DNA of 64,000 nt from an uncultured Tateyamaria sp. (GCA_947501275.1 CANMVD010000006.1:113028-177027); one strand, 5' to 3'. Shown: positions 43,599-52,940, counted from the first letter of the stretch. Made by a program: numbers and translations. Notes: generated by a model not told the origin, from the letters alone.

Positions 43599-44848
43599 TG
43601 GCCTGCATCCTTTGCAAGTCGCAGCCCAAGCATTTGCCAGCGCTGATGCGGGTAAAAGAAAGTCCGGTATGACGCGCGCATTTGTGCCGCTGGCGTCGCG
43701 CATGACCCCCCGCGCAACACCATCTGGCTAACCATGAACTTGCCGTTGTATTCTCCGATTGCGCCTTCAGGCGCACGGAAGCCCGGATAAGGCGTGAACG
43801 GGCTTTGCGTCCACACCCAAACGTCCCCCCAAAGTGACGTACTAGGCAAGGGCCGAAACGCACGGCTTTCCATGAAGTTGCCTGCGATTTTGGTTGGGGC
43901 AGCGGCATTTTCCCACTCTGCTTCCGTCGGCAGGCGTGCACCAGCCCATCGCGCAAAGGCGTCAGCCTCGTAATAGCTCACATGCACAACCGGCGCGTCT
44001 CGGTTTACAGGCTGCGCCCCACGCAATGTGAACGACCACCATTCGTCGCCCTGTTTCCACCAATAGAGCGGGTGGGTCCAAGCCTCTCTGTTCCGTACAG
44101 CCCAGCCCTCGGACAGCCAAAGTGGTTCATGATCGTAACCGCCATCTTCGATGAAGGCGATCCAGTCTCGGTTGGTGACCGCACGGTTCGCCAGTTGATA
44201 GGCGTTCAGATAGGTTTTGTGCCGCGGCTCTTCACAATCATAAGCGAACCCGGTTCCGGCGTGACCGATCTCAACGAGACCTCCATCGAAGTTGTCAAAT
44301 CGCAGTGTAATTTCGTCCTGCACCGGCACCGGCTCCGGTTGTTGATACGCGGGCAACAACGGATTGAAGGATAATCCGTGCAGAAGATCGGTGACCAATA
44401 GTTCCTGATGCTGCATCTCGTGATGACAGCCAAGTTCGGTCAATTGCAGAATCGTCTCGGCATCGCCTGACCCAGAGTCCAGAAGCCTGGTCACAGCCTC
44501 CTCGACATGACCACGATAGGAAAGGACGTCTTGCAGCCCAGGCCGGGAAATCAGCCCACGTTTGTCGCGAACATGCCGTGGCCCGGCTTGGGCGTAGTAG
44601 GAGTTGAAGAGAAACGCGAACCGATCATCCGGTGAACGGTATTCGGGCAAATATTTTCGCAGAATGAACTCTTCAAAGAACCATGTCGTATGCGCCAGAT
44701 GCCACTTTGCAGGGCTGGCATCTTCCATCGACTGAAGCATCATGTCTTCTGAAGACAAAGGGGCCGCAAGCAACGATGTTTGCCGTCGCACGTCGCTGAA
44801 CAAAGCGGGGACTTTTCTGGTTGGCAACGTGGCGTCTGACAATAGCAT
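43595..44848 (-). CDS. egtB: Ergothioneine biosynthesis sulfoxide synthase EgtB
   Basis: A 417-aa protein: N-terminal DinB-like domain with iron ligands HLAHTTWFFEEF and HEMQHQE (His-x3-His-x-Glu), then a formylglycine-generating-enzyme-like domain (LGCHHEMQ upstream; RAVTNRDWIAFIEDGGY, RLPTEAEWENAA, VLRGGSCAT). EgtB joins gamma-glutamylcysteine or cysteine to hercynine as a sulfoxide. With EgtD this gives the core of ergothioneine synthesis. No egtC/egtE gene is adjacent. A 233-bp repeat-bearing gap follows upstream. Confidence 0.92.
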   Translation of the reverse strand: MLLSDATLPTRKVPALFSDVRRQTSLLAAPLSSEDMMLQSMEDASPAKWHLAHTTWFFEEFILRKYLPEYRSPDDRFAFLFNSYYAQAGPRHVRDKRGLISRPGLQDVLSYRGHVEEAVTRLLDSGSGDAETILQLTELGCHHEMQHQELLVTDLLHGLSFNPLLPAYQQPEPVPVQDEITLRFDNFDGGLVEIGHAGTGFAYDCEEPRHKTYLNAYQLANRAVTNRDWIAFIEDGGYDHEPLWLSEGWAVRNREAWTHPLYWWKQGDEWWSFTLRGAQPVNRDAPVVHVSYYEADAFARWAGARLPTEAEWENAAAPTKIAGNFMESRAFRPLPSTSLWGDVWVWTQSPFTPYPGFRAPEGAIGEYNGKFMVSQMVLRGGSCATPAAQMRASYRTFFYPHQRWQMLGLRLAKDAGQ

Positions 44849-45081
44849 AACTTACGATTCCTATCTGACGAGGACGTTGTCACAGTATTCCACCGAATGA
44901 CCTTCATGGTGGATCAATATTGCGTTAGGGGCTGTGCACCGACGATCCAAGAAACACAATCGAACAAAGGCCGCTGCGCCGCAGAAGAGCGGACATGAAA
45001 CATGCGTGCACTAGTCGCATCTACGGCATTTAGACGGTGGCCCTCAGATCCAGGTTCTCAATTTCAATAATCTGCCCGAGA

Positions 45082-46080
45082 TCACCAGGTTGCAGCGACA
45101 GCGACCTTCCCGGTCGGCCTGCAATTCTCCTGATAATCGTGCGCCTCACCGATGCTCGCGAAGGTAAAGCTCTTGTCGTCGAGGAGCGGTTTGAACTTTC
45201 CTTCATCCACAAGTGCGCTCAGATCTCGCAAGAAAGCACCGACCTTCTCTTGATTGACGCCATGCGTAATCGGATGCCCGGCAAAGACGCTTAAGAGTGA
45301 CATCTGCTGAAATTGGAAAGCGTTCGGTGGGGTTGGAAAGGTGCCGTTGATGTCGATGATCTTACTGCCGAAGCCACAGACCGCGACGGAGCTGTCAATC
45401 GCCACTTCCCCAACCGTGTTAAAGACGACGTCGAAGCCTTTGCCGCCCGTCGCCTCGGCAAGCATGTCCTCTGGAGAAGCAGTTTTGTAATTGAAAGCTT
45501 TCTTAGCGCCAAGCTCTTCGGCTATCTTGCATTTTTCAACCGTTCCACACGTAGCATACACATCCACATTGAGCCTCGCTGCGGCGAGCTGGATCGCGAC
45601 AAATCCGACGCCACCGGTGCCGCCCTGGATCAGCAATTTGGAGCCAGGCGCGATTTTGGTGCGCTCTAGCAGAGCGAAGCTTGCGGTCGTCCAGACGAGC
45701 GGCAGGGTAGCTGCTTCCTCGAAGGAGAGAGACGACGGTTTCTTTGCGACCATGCGCGCGTCCGCTGCCATGTACTCCGCTAAGGCACCCGGTTTTCCCA
45801 TCAACCCGGTGGCGAAGCTGTAAACATCGTCGCCGACCTCGAAACCCGAAACACCCGGACCGACTTCGGACACGATACCCGCACAATCGGGATGCAGGAT
45901 CGCGGGAAAGGAGCCGATCAGGAATTCTCCGAACCCGTTTCGCATCTTCCAATCGACCGGATTGACCGAGGTCGCCTTGACCTCGATCACAACCTCGCCG
46001 TCACCTGCCGTCGGCTTCTCCACGTCGGCCGTCTCGAAGACGCCAATATCGCCACATTCTCTGATGATAACTGCTTTCAT
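45082..46080 (-). CDS. Zinc-independent alcohol dehydrogenase / quinone oxidoreductase (MDR family)
   Basis: A 332-aa medium-chain dehydrogenase. Catalytic-domain block ATSVNPVDWKMRNGFGEFLI and HPDCAGIVSEVGPGVSGFEVGDDVYSF; NADPH loop LLIQGGTGGVGFVAIQLAAARL. No structural zinc cysteines, as in QOR/zeta-crystallin enzymes. Start at 46080 (MKAVIIRECGDIG). Last gene of the haloalkane dehalogenase operon, 11 bp after the DUF1330 gene. Confidence 0.88.
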   Translation of the reverse strand: MKAVIIRECGDIGVFETADVEKPTAGDGEVVIEVKATSVNPVDWKMRNGFGEFLIGSFPAILHPDCAGIVSEVGPGVSGFEVGDDVYSFATGLMGKPGALAEYMAADARMVAKKPSSLSFEEAATLPLVWTTASFALLERTKIAPGSKLLIQGGTGGVGFVAIQLAAARLNVDVYATCGTVEKCKIAEELGAKKAFNYKTASPEDMLAEATGGKGFDVVFNTVGEVAIDSSVAVCGFGSKIIDINGTFPTPPNAFQFQQMSLLSVFAGHPITHGVNQEKVGAFLRDLSALVDEGKFKPLLDDKSFTFASIGEAHDYQENCRPTGKVAVAATW

Positions 46081-46091
46081 ACTATCTCTCC

Positions 46092-46415
46092 TCATGCGGG
46101 AATTTCGAAGGCCGGGAGAACCAGCATGACAGTGCTCGCCTGGTCGGACAGATCGGCACGCTTTGCCTTGAGCGGAGCATAGGCATCAGACGCATACCAG
46201 TCGTCGAACGCCTCGCGAGACGGAAATTTGATAATGACTGTATTCGAACGGTCGTATTCGCCCTCGATTACGTCCGGTTTCGGCGTTGCGGCGAGAGGCT
46301 CGATCCCGAGGTTCATGAATTGCTGCAGCAACGGCATCGCGTATTCCGGCATGAACCGTTCGGGGTCCGTGACGTTCATCTGAACGATTGCGTAGACAGG
46401 TTTCTGGTCAGACAT
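46092..46415 (-). CDS. DUF1330 family protein
   Basis: A 107-aa dimeric alpha+beta barrel-type small protein. VYAIVQMNVTDPERFMPEYAMPLLQQF, EGEYDRSNTVIIKFPSREAFDDWYASDAYAPLKAKR match DUF1330. Enzymatic role unknown. 17 bp after the preceding gene, good coupling in the operon. Confidence 0.88.
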   Translation of the reverse strand: MSDQKPVYAIVQMNVTDPERFMPEYAMPLLQQFMNLGIEPLAATPKPDVIEGEYDRSNTVIIKFPSREAFDDWYASDAYAPLKAKRADLSDQASTVMLVLPAFEIPA

Positions 46416-46432
46416 GGAGGTCTCCCTTTTTC

Positions 46433-47233
46433 TCAGTTGTTTTCGTTCAGTGTCGTTACAGGCCCGATACTCAGGGCCAGAAGCTGGCTAAGACGTGCTA
46501 TGGGTTGATCGACGGCATCGGACCAGTCGGCGAAAAATTCTGCTGCGGCGGTGAGTTCACCGAGCGATGTAAGCTTGCCGTCGATAACGCCGAGATCGGT
46601 CAATCCAGCCGCGACGTCGGTCCACGGCATGAACGTGTCGATGCCAGCGATCCTCAGAGCGTTGAAACCGGTGGCGCCGCCAAGACGCGCACCCCTTTTT
46701 CGCATCAGCCGGATCAAGCCGATCAGGTCATGTTTCGGCCAGGCCTCTAAAACCTTCGCCGCGTTGCCGTGTTCCTTGCCAAGGTCGCTGAGGAACACGG
46801 CGTTGTCGCACACGGCAGCAATCTTGGCCCCGTGCCGCACAATCGATTTGTCCGACAGCAAGCGATCAAAGTCCTCAGGCGACATGAGTGCGTTACGTGC
46901 AAGCTCGAACCCTGAAAAAGCCCGTTCAAAGTCCGGCCATTTCTGATCGATGATGCGCCACTGAAACCCAGCCTGGAATATCGCGCGGGCCATGGCGGCG
47001 AGGTAGCGGTCGTCACGCCCTTGATGCGAACGTCGGCGTTCTTCCTCGACGGCATCCATGCGGCACAAGCGCTCGGCTATAGACGTGCCGTGCCTTCGCT
47101 CTGCTCGTTCGGAAACACGATTGTGGATCACGTCAAAGTCCATGGGGGCACGACATTCCGTGAGTGAGGATACTGCGGGAGCACCGATCAAGGGTGTTGG
47201 GTGGTCCAATCCGGTGGTCTCCAAAAGAGTCAT
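46433..47233 (-). CDS. DNA-3-methyladenine glycosylase I (TAG)-like protein
   Basis: A 266-aa protein whose middle (about 90-200) resembles TAG: YLAAMARAIFQAGFQWRIID, KWPDFERAFSGFELARNALM, DKSIVRHGAKIAAVCDNAVF. The N-terminal Cys/zinc motif of classical TAG is absent and about 85 extra residues precede the domain. It may be a glycosylase-like protein without confirmed activity. Start at 47233 overlaps the DUF4345 stop by ATGA. Confidence 0.7.
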   Translation of the reverse strand: MTLLETTGLDHPTPLIGAPAVSSLTECRAPMDFDVIHNRVSERAERRHGTSIAERLCRMDAVEEERRRSHQGRDDRYLAAMARAIFQAGFQWRIIDQKWPDFERAFSGFELARNALMSPEDFDRLLSDKSIVRHGAKIAAVCDNAVFLSDLGKEHGNAAKVLEAWPKHDLIGLIRLMRKRGARLGGATGFNALRIAGIDTFMPWTDVAAGLTDLGVIDGKLTSLGELTAAAEFFADWSDAVDQPIARLSQLLALSIGPVTTLNENN

Positions 47234-47649
47234 GCATGCACGCCAGCTTTGGCGCGCGCCCGCGCTCCTAGGAGCAAGATGACGGGCGGAAAGACCAACT
47301 CGACGATAGTGGGGACGACCATCGGTTCCGGCATGCCTAACTGCACGGCGCTCAAAAGACGCCCGATGCCACCAAGGAAAAAGCCAGCGAGCAGGATCGT
47401 CAGAACCGTTCCCCGCGCGTTGAAATCCATCAGGCAGTAGACGAGACCGGCGCCGATCAAGATCCACAGTCCTGCGAGGAACCGAAGCGTATTGTCAATC
47501 GCAGCGTATTCGATCTGACCATCCAGAGCGGAGAAATCGAAGCCGCCGGCAATTTCGAGAAAGCCCGGGCCGAGAAAGAAATATGCTCCACCGATCCCGA
47601 AGGAGATAAGTGCCAAAAGGCCAGTCAACAGTAGTGCTATGAGTTTCAT
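47230..47649 (-). CDS. DUF4345 membrane protein
   Basis: A 139-aa protein with four hydrophobic segments: LIALLLTGLLALISFGIGGAYF, TLRFLAGLWILIGAGLVYCL, TVLTILLAGFFLGGIGRLLS and IVELVFPPVILLLGARAR. Matches DUF4345, a common small membrane protein of unknown role. Coupled by ATGA to the glycosylase-like gene. Confidence 0.85.
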   Translation of the reverse strand: MKLIALLLTGLLALISFGIGGAYFFLGPGFLEIAGGFDFSALDGQIEYAAIDNTLRFLAGLWILIGAGLVYCLMDFNARGTVLTILLAGFFLGGIGRLLSAVQLGMPEPMVVPTIVELVFPPVILLLGARARAKAGVHA

Positions 47650-47729
47650 TTCTTCCTCCGTCAGGTGGGTTTATCAGCAAGGACTTCGGAGCCGGACGTC
47701 AGCAACGCCCGGCTCTCCGGGATTGATTT

Positions 47730-48452
47730 TTAGAACATGACCCGCGAAAAATACGTGTCTTCGTCCCGCGCAAATGTTGCGTTGCGAACGTCGACGCTCT
47801 GCAGCCAACGCTCGTCATTTCGGAAAGCCCCAATGTCCTCCAGCTTCTGCCACTCGAACAGGCCGAAGATCTGAGGCGCGTAGAGATCGTAGTCGCCACC
47901 ATCCATGCCAGGCGCCGAACCCATAAAGGCGACTTGGCCGATCTGGTATTCTTTAAGAACGGGCGCGATAGCCTGGAAATAGCTCCCGATGACCTGCATC
48001 ACGACCTGCATCTGCTCCGGCGATTGGGCAATCGTCCAGGCATGTGTGCTGTCGTAGATCTTGTCTTCATGCAGCGTGACGGGCGTGTCGGCCTGTGCAC
48101 CGAAAAAACCGACGCTGTTGACCGAGCCGGAGATCGCTTGCCACGCGTCTGAATTTTCGAGCGCCGCCCTTCCCGAAGGATCGGCCCATTGCAAAAGAAC
48201 GACATGCGTCATGTCATGATCTTGGCTCTCGTTCCGGATCACCTCGAGGTTGGTCAGATGCTCTCCGCCAGCCGCTTCGATGGCATCTTCCAGGGCGCCC
48301 AACTGACTCACAGCATCGGCATCGTTCAGGTAGACGGCCTGCACAAGCTGGCCCGCGTTGATCGTGAAAGTGTCAGTTCGTCCCTCAGCAAATGCAGGCG
48401 CAGCCAAAGCAGCCAATGAGAGCGCGAAAAGTGTATCTCGGGAAAACTTCAT
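47730..48452 (-). CDS. Secreted protein, unknown function
   Basis: A 240-aa protein with a signal peptide (MKFSRDTLFALSLAALAAPA). The mature part has two dimeric-barrel-like halves (RTDTFTINAGQLVQAVYLND; HDMTHVVLLQWADPSGRAALENSDAW; YAPQIFGLFEWQKLEDIGAFRND), loosely like DUF1330/NIPSNAP-type repeats. Not recognised with certainty. Start at 48452 with GGAA upstream. Confidence 0.7.
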   Translation of the reverse strand: MKFSRDTLFALSLAALAAPAFAEGRTDTFTINAGQLVQAVYLNDADAVSQLGALEDAIEAAGGEHLTNLEVIRNESQDHDMTHVVLLQWADPSGRAALENSDAWQAISGSVNSVGFFGAQADTPVTLHEDKIYDSTHAWTIAQSPEQMQVVMQVIGSYFQAIAPVLKEYQIGQVAFMGSAPGMDGGDYDLYAPQIFGLFEWQKLEDIGAFRNDERWLQSVDVRNATFARDEDTYFSRVMF

Positions 48453-48539
48453 TTTCTGGTTCCTTTCCAGTTGGTTGAAACAACTCCGATTGTTGCCAAT
48501 CACGCAGACGACCGGAGCCAGATCCGTGAGTGGGAGTGT

Positions 48540-49025
48540 TCAGTCCTGCGAGATCGTGATGGTCACGCGTGCGGGATCGAACGCGATACGGTCGCGTAGT
48601 CCTTCGGCGTAGTCGAAAGGCGTGTCATAGCTCCAAGCAATGGGTTCGGCGTCTTGCGGAAGGGCGTGGTAGGACGCATCGCCCTTGAGCGGGCAATGCG
48701 TTTCCCGGTTGAACGACCTCAGCTCGATCATCGTGTTACTCCGCGGGAGGTAGTAGATCGGGAAATAGAGGAGCTTGCCGACTTCAAGACAGACAAGCGC
48801 CCGGTCTGATTTAGCGAGCACCATACCCTGGTAGGTGACTGAGACGTGCCCAGGCACTTCGCGCAGGCTCATGTAGTGTCTGGCTTCAGCCGGATTGTGA
48901 ATGGTGTTCGCGGCAAGTGACACTTTGGGGTAGAGCGCATGGCGCTCTGCTTCGCGAACCATGTCGTCAAATGAAGGTGCGTTCCCAATCTCAGGCACGG
49001 GAAACCACCTCGCCGCGTTCGACAT
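48540..49025 (-). CDS. DUF427 domain protein
   Basis: A 161-aa protein with a DUF427-like core: VSVTYQGMVLAKSDRALVCL, LYFPIYYLPRSNTMIELRSF, THCPLKGDASYHAL. The CPLKGxAxY block is typical. Overlaps the SRPBCC gene by 35 bp if it starts at 49025; GTG at 48998 would shorten it by nine residues. Function unknown. Confidence 0.82.
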   Translation of the reverse strand: MSNAARWFPVPEIGNAPSFDDMVREAERHALYPKVSLAANTIHNPAEARHYMSLREVPGHVSVTYQGMVLAKSDRALVCLEVGKLLYFPIYYLPRSNTMIELRSFNRETHCPLKGDASYHALPQDAEPIAWSYDTPFDYAEGLRDRIAFDPARVTITISQD

Positions 49026-49458
49026 AAGCCGCGTTGCCGGCGAGCATCTCTTTCACGTTCTTGAGGAACTGCGGCCGCATCAACGGCACCATGAGTTTCC
49101 CGAGAAGCCCGAACTTCGGCACAAAATCCAGACGCATCGTCACCTTCGTCTTACTCGGTCCCATTGGTTGAAAATCGAGCGTTCCAGCGGCCGATTTTAA
49201 TGGCACACTGCCTTCATAGATGTCGATAACCATCCGCTTATTCGGGATTGACTCGATCACACGCTCGCGGACGAAATTCTTGCCATCCGCCAGATCGCAC
49301 TGACGTGACGCGCCCTCTCCCCCCTGTGGAGATCCTTCCAGCAATCGGCTCTTGTTTATCGCCGGATTGAAGCGATCGATATTTCCAAAATCGTCCCATG
49401 CCGCCCAGACCTTTTCGACTGGTGCATCTACGACTAGTTCCGACACAACGTATGCCAT
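48991..49458 (-). CDS. SRPBCC-family protein
   Basis: A 155-aa polyketide-cyclase/SRPBCC protein: ELVVDAPVEKVWAAWDDFGNIDRFNPAINKSRLL, CDLADGKNFVRERVIESIPNKRMVIDIYEGSVPLK. Second gene of the operon, 21 bp after the dehalogenase. Likely binds a hydrophobic intermediate. Confidence 0.85.
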   Translation of the reverse strand: MAYVVSELVVDAPVEKVWAAWDDFGNIDRFNPAINKSRLLEGSPQGGEGASRQCDLADGKNFVRERVIESIPNKRMVIDIYEGSVPLKSAAGTLDFQPMGPSKTKVTMRLDFVPKFGLLGKLMVPLMRPQFLKNVKEMLAGNAAYVERGEVVSRA

Positions 49459-49479
49459 CTTGGATCCTCTTTTTCGCGA

Positions 49480-50499
49480 TTAAATGCGCCGCAGCCAGTC
49501 AACGAGACCATGGCCGATGACGTGTGGGTGATCTTCCTGGATGAAGTGCAGACCTGCCCCGACGAACCGGGTCTCGAGGTTGGGAACATTCGCTACGAGC
49601 CAATCGACAGCCATTTTTGGCATGATGGCGCCCGGCTCAGCCCAAAATGCGAGCTTCGGAACTTTGGATGAGGTCAGCCAACCACCGTTGGCCGCAATTT
49701 CTTCAACCACGTCCGCCGGCTCTCCTGCAATGGGTATCTGACGAGGCCAGACCAGAGTCGGAAGACGCGATTGAGGGTTTGGATACGGTGCGCGGTAGAC
49801 TGCCATCTCCGCATCGGTGAGGCCGCGGAGAATGCCGAATTTAGGCAGAATTTCCTCAACGAAGAAATTGTTCTGAAGAACCATCTCTTCGCCCTGACCT
49901 TCCGTCCTTAGCGCACGGAACAAACCCGTCGCGGGCTCACCCATTGCCTCGAGTGAAGCCACCGGGAATGCCGGAGGAACAATAGCCTCCATGAAGGCAA
50001 GGGCACTGACACGATCCGGATTCAGACGCGCATGGCGCATGCCGAGACCGGAGCCCCAGTCGTGAACGACGAAAACTGCATCTTCCAGATCAAGGCTGTT
50101 TAGAAAAATGTCCAGATACCGGGCATGGTCCGCAAAGGTATATCCGATGTCCGGCTTGCCACTGTCGCCCATACCAATGAGGTCAGGAGCGATTGCCCGG
50201 TACCCTGCGTCGAGAACATGGGGCATAACGTTGCGCCAGAGATAAGAGGATGTCGGATTGCCATGCAGAAAGACAATTGGGCGACCGTTACCTTCGTCGA
50301 TGTAAGCGATTTCGCTTTCGAGGACCGGTTGGCGCTTTTTCTCGAACGGAAAATCCGGCGAGATTTCGAGACCGTACGGGCCTTGAGACCCAAGGTTCCC
50401 GTTGTCCTTCGAGACCGCCTCTGTCGCGGCAAGCACCGTTATCGCGGCACTGCCTGCAAGGACACCACGCCTTGAGAGAATTGGTTGAAACTTGGTCAT
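49480..50499 (-). CDS. Haloalkane dehalogenase (HLD-II type) with N-terminal signal
   Basis: A 339-aa alpha/beta hydrolase closely resembling DhaA/LinB-group enzymes. HGNPTSSYLWRN gives the halide-stabilising Asn81; VVHDWGSGLG gives nucleophile Asp147 and Trp148; FMEAI gives catalytic Glu171 (HLD-II placement); GLHFIQEDHP gives His318. About 40 extra N-terminal residues include SRRGVLAGSAAITVLAATEAVS, a Tat- or Sec-like signal, which is unusual since most HLDs are cytosolic. It hydrolyses carbon-halogen bonds to alcohols. First gene of an eight-gene operon with a divergent LysR. Confidence 0.88.
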   Translation of the reverse strand: MTKFQPILSRRGVLAGSAAITVLAATEAVSKDNGNLGSQGPYGLEISPDFPFEKKRQPVLESEIAYIDEGNGRPIVFLHGNPTSSYLWRNVMPHVLDAGYRAIAPDLIGMGDSGKPDIGYTFADHARYLDIFLNSLDLEDAVFVVHDWGSGLGMRHARLNPDRVSALAFMEAIVPPAFPVASLEAMGEPATGLFRALRTEGQGEEMVLQNNFFVEEILPKFGILRGLTDAEMAVYRAPYPNPQSRLPTLVWPRQIPIAGEPADVVEEIAANGGWLTSSKVPKLAFWAEPGAIMPKMAVDWLVANVPNLETRFVGAGLHFIQEDHPHVIGHGLVDWLRRI

Positions 50500-50603
50500 T
50501 GTGCAGTCCTCTCCTGAATTACCTTACCTCACGATATATGGACCTTTATTGCAGCGCATGTTACATTATCGGAATTCAATGGACCGAAAACGGGACACCC
50601 GCC

Positions 50604-51539
50604 ATGCAGTTTCCGGACAAGAGGTTTGATTGGGAGAGTGTCAGAGTGTTCCTCGCCATCGCGCGTGCCGGAACGATCAGGTCAGCGGCGCGCGACCTAG
50701 GAGTTGGTCACACGACGATCGGGCGGAGACTGGCAGAGCTGGAGGAAGACCTCGGGGTCCGCCTGTTCGAAAAGCTTCCGAATGGATTAGCCCTGACTGC
50801 TGCGGGCGAGCAGGCCCTAGCGCATGCTGAACGCGTCGAATCAGAAATGTTCGACCTTGAACGCCATGTCATGGGCCGCGATGCCGAGCCGGCTGGTCAG
50901 GTTCGTCTAACGCTTCCACCGCCGATGGCATACGGGCCGCTGATGCACGACATCGTTGCTTTCGGCAATCTTTACCCAAAAATAGATGTCGAGCTTGTCG
51001 TTAGCTATGCGGTTTCGGACATGAGCCGGAGAAACGCAGATATCGCTGTACGTTTCACAGATGCGCCCGACGATTGGCTTGTAGGCCGACGTCTACCCGT
51101 ATTCCGTGATTCCGTTTATGCAACTCAGGACTACATTGCAGCAAATACCTTCGATGGCCGCGAGGCGACGGCCAAGTGGATCGGGTGGACCGGAGACTCC
51201 GAAAGCCCTTCATGGATACGATCTACTCCGTTTCCTGATTGTTCGGTCCGTTGGCGCATCGGTGACGTCACGGCGCAGGCAGCAGCAGCACGTGCGGGAT
51301 TGGGCATGTGCCTCCTTCCATGCTGGGTCGGGGACCTTGATCCAGAACTGAAAAGGGTGCCGCCAGCTGAAGCGTTTCTCTCACGCGAAGCATGGATACT
51401 GACCCATCCAGATCTGCGAACCAGCGAGCGTGTTCGCCTGTTTCAAAGATACCTCGTCGATGCGATAGTAAAGCACGCGGCAGTGTTTCAAGGCGGTATA
51501 ATTGAGGAAGCAAAACCCAAGAACAATCGCTCGCAGTAG
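50604..51539 (+). CDS. LysR-family regulator, divergent from the dehalogenase operon
   Basis: A 311-aa LysR protein. HTH: FDWESVRVFLAIARAGTIRSAARDLGVGHTTIGRRLAELE, then the two-lobed co-inducer domain. Start set at 50604 (MQFPDKRFDW); a much longer frame reaches back across the dehalogenase start and is an artefact. The 104-bp divergent gap with AT-rich dyads (ATATCGTGAGG) would hold its operator. Likely activator of the dehalogenase operon. Confidence 0.88.
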   Translation: MQFPDKRFDWESVRVFLAIARAGTIRSAARDLGVGHTTIGRRLAELEEDLGVRLFEKLPNGLALTAAGEQALAHAERVESEMFDLERHVMGRDAEPAGQVRLTLPPPMAYGPLMHDIVAFGNLYPKIDVELVVSYAVSDMSRRNADIAVRFTDAPDDWLVGRRLPVFRDSVYATQDYIAANTFDGREATAKWIGWTGDSESPSWIRSTPFPDCSVRWRIGDVTAQAAAARAGLGMCLLPCWVGDLDPELKRVPPAEAFLSREAWILTHPDLRTSERVRLFQRYLVDAIVKHAAVFQGGIIEEAKPKNNRSQ

Positions 51540-51725
51540 ACTTTGGACCTGTGACTGTCGCGTCAACATCATCGACAAGCGCTAGACACACGCAAGGGTT
51601 CGAAATCTCCGTTTTGAAACTTCGCAAGTGCCAGGTGAGACAAATAGAGCAAACCAGCCCCCCCGACTGAAGCAACCTGCCACGTTCAGGCACATTCGGC
51701 AGTGCATGCGGTGTGGTGCCTTTGC

Positions 51726-52016
51726 TCAGGTCTCTACAGTGGCCCCAGCTAAATCGTCTTTGCGTTCCATCATCTCCGCCTCAACGGGGCAGTCCTTGCA
51801 GATCGGTTGATCGCACAAACAGCTAACTATGGAAGCATGCTGTTCGTTTCTCAACATTCCCCGCAATACTCGATTGGTCAGTTTTGAGAGCGTTTCCTGC
51901 TCCTCCGAGGCAAAAATCTTCAAGGCATTGCCCGGCATCATCTGCCGCTGATCCAACAGTTCAGCGTGAAGCCCAGACAGCCCATAGACCCAAGCGACAG
52001 GGTCGAAGCCGACCAC
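51726..52016 (-). CDS. Small cysteine-motif protein, unknown
   Basis: A 96-codon frame starting at GTG (MVGFDPVAWVYGLSG...) with a Cys motif near the C-terminus, SCLCDQPICKDCP, which could bind a metal or Fe-S cluster. An alternative shorter start is MMPGNALKIF. It lies 30 bp after the SDR stop on the same strand and may be the last gene of that operon. No family recognised; reality uncertain. Confidence 0.45.
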   Translation of the reverse strand: MVGFDPVAWVYGLSGLHAELLDQRQMMPGNALKIFASEEQETLSKLTNRVLRGMLRNEQHASIVSCLCDQPICKDCPVEAEMMERKDDLAGATVET

Positions 52017-52046
52017 ATGGGAAAATTGTAGTTTCCATGTCTCCGA

Positions 52047-52940
52047 TCAGTTGACCTCGTTCACGCGCAAAGCGCGCTCGTCGGAAAGCATAGACCGTTC
52101 AGCATGGCGGTCCGATTGCTCAAACGCCGCGAACCTCTCGGCGAAGTCCGGATGCCACCTGGACAAGGCAGGGCGGTTCTCGATGATGTCCTGCGCAGCC
52201 CAGGCAACCCGCTTGCGGTCTATCTCGGGGGTGACCTCGTTATCCGGGCACAGGATGTAGAAATCCCCGCTATCCAGTCGCTTCATCAGATAGGTGACAG
52301 CTTCTTCCGGCGCCCAAGCAGAGACGGGTTTTTCCGGTAAAAAGGAAGCGATCATACCGGTATAGGTAAAGCCGGGTACGAACAGGTGCGCGGACACCGG
52401 CGCCTTGGAAGTTCGCAATTCGTGGGCCAGCATCTCTGTCAGCACCTTCACGCCCGCTTTGGAGACATTGTACCCAGGGTTGCCCGGTGGTGTCGTAATC
52501 CCTTGTTTCGAGCCCGTGTTGATGACTACGGCAGGTCTGTCCGCCTCGATCATGCGGGGCAGAAAACTCTGGACGCCGTTTAGAACTCCAAAGACGTTGA
52601 CCTCAAACATGCGGCGCCAATTGTACGGATCTTCCCAAGCCTTTGTTGGCAGCCCGACACCGGCGTTGTTCATCAATAGCGCGACTGGTCCCACGTCAAA
52701 GGCGACGTTGGCCAGGTTCTGAACACTCTGCGGGTCGCTGACGTCCGTTTTGACCGCCCTGACGTCCGTGTCCAATACAGACAGACTGCACACCGCTTTG
52801 GCCATGTCGCGCTCTGAGGTGTCCGCCAGAACCACGCGCAGACCCCGCATGGCACATTCCTTTGCCATGGCCAGCCCCACGCCACTGGCACCACCGGTGA
52901 TGACCGCGACGCCGCCTTCTTTTATTGCTTCATTCCACAT
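52047..52940 (-). CDS. Short-chain dehydrogenase/reductase
   Basis: A 297-aa classical SDR. Cofactor loop TGGASGVGLAMAKECAMRG (TGxxxGxG), NNAG block LLMNNAGVGLPTK, active-site Ser then YNVSK (Tyr-x3-Lys). NADP preference cannot be fixed from Asp/Arg patterns alone (VVLADTSE suggests NAD). 62 bp after the second SDR gene. Confidence 0.9.
   Translation of the reverse strand: MWNEAIKEGGVAVITGGASGVGLAMAKECAMRGLRVVLADTSERDMAKAVCSLSVLDTDVRAVKTDVSDPQSVQNLANVAFDVGPVALLMNNAGVGLPTKAWEDPYNWRRMFEVNVFGVLNGVQSFLPRMIEADRPAVVINTGSKQGITTPPGNPGYNVSKAGVKVLTEMLAHELRTSKAPVSAHLFVPGFTYTGMIASFLPEKPVSAWAPEEAVTYLMKRLDSGDFYILCPDNEVTPEIDRKRVAWAAQDIIENRPALSRWHPDFAERFAAFEQSDRHAERSMLSDERALRVNEVN

Noticed and set aside
44849..45081. 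A small gene between egtB and the dehydrogenase
   Set aside because: Only a short shadow frame of the dehydrogenase C-terminus and a weak repeat-like stretch (GGCCGCTGCGCCGCAG) are seen.
50250..50603. Long N-terminal extension of the LysR gene
   Set aside because: It runs through the dehalogenase start on the opposite strand; the LysR HTH starts at 50604 with normal spacing.
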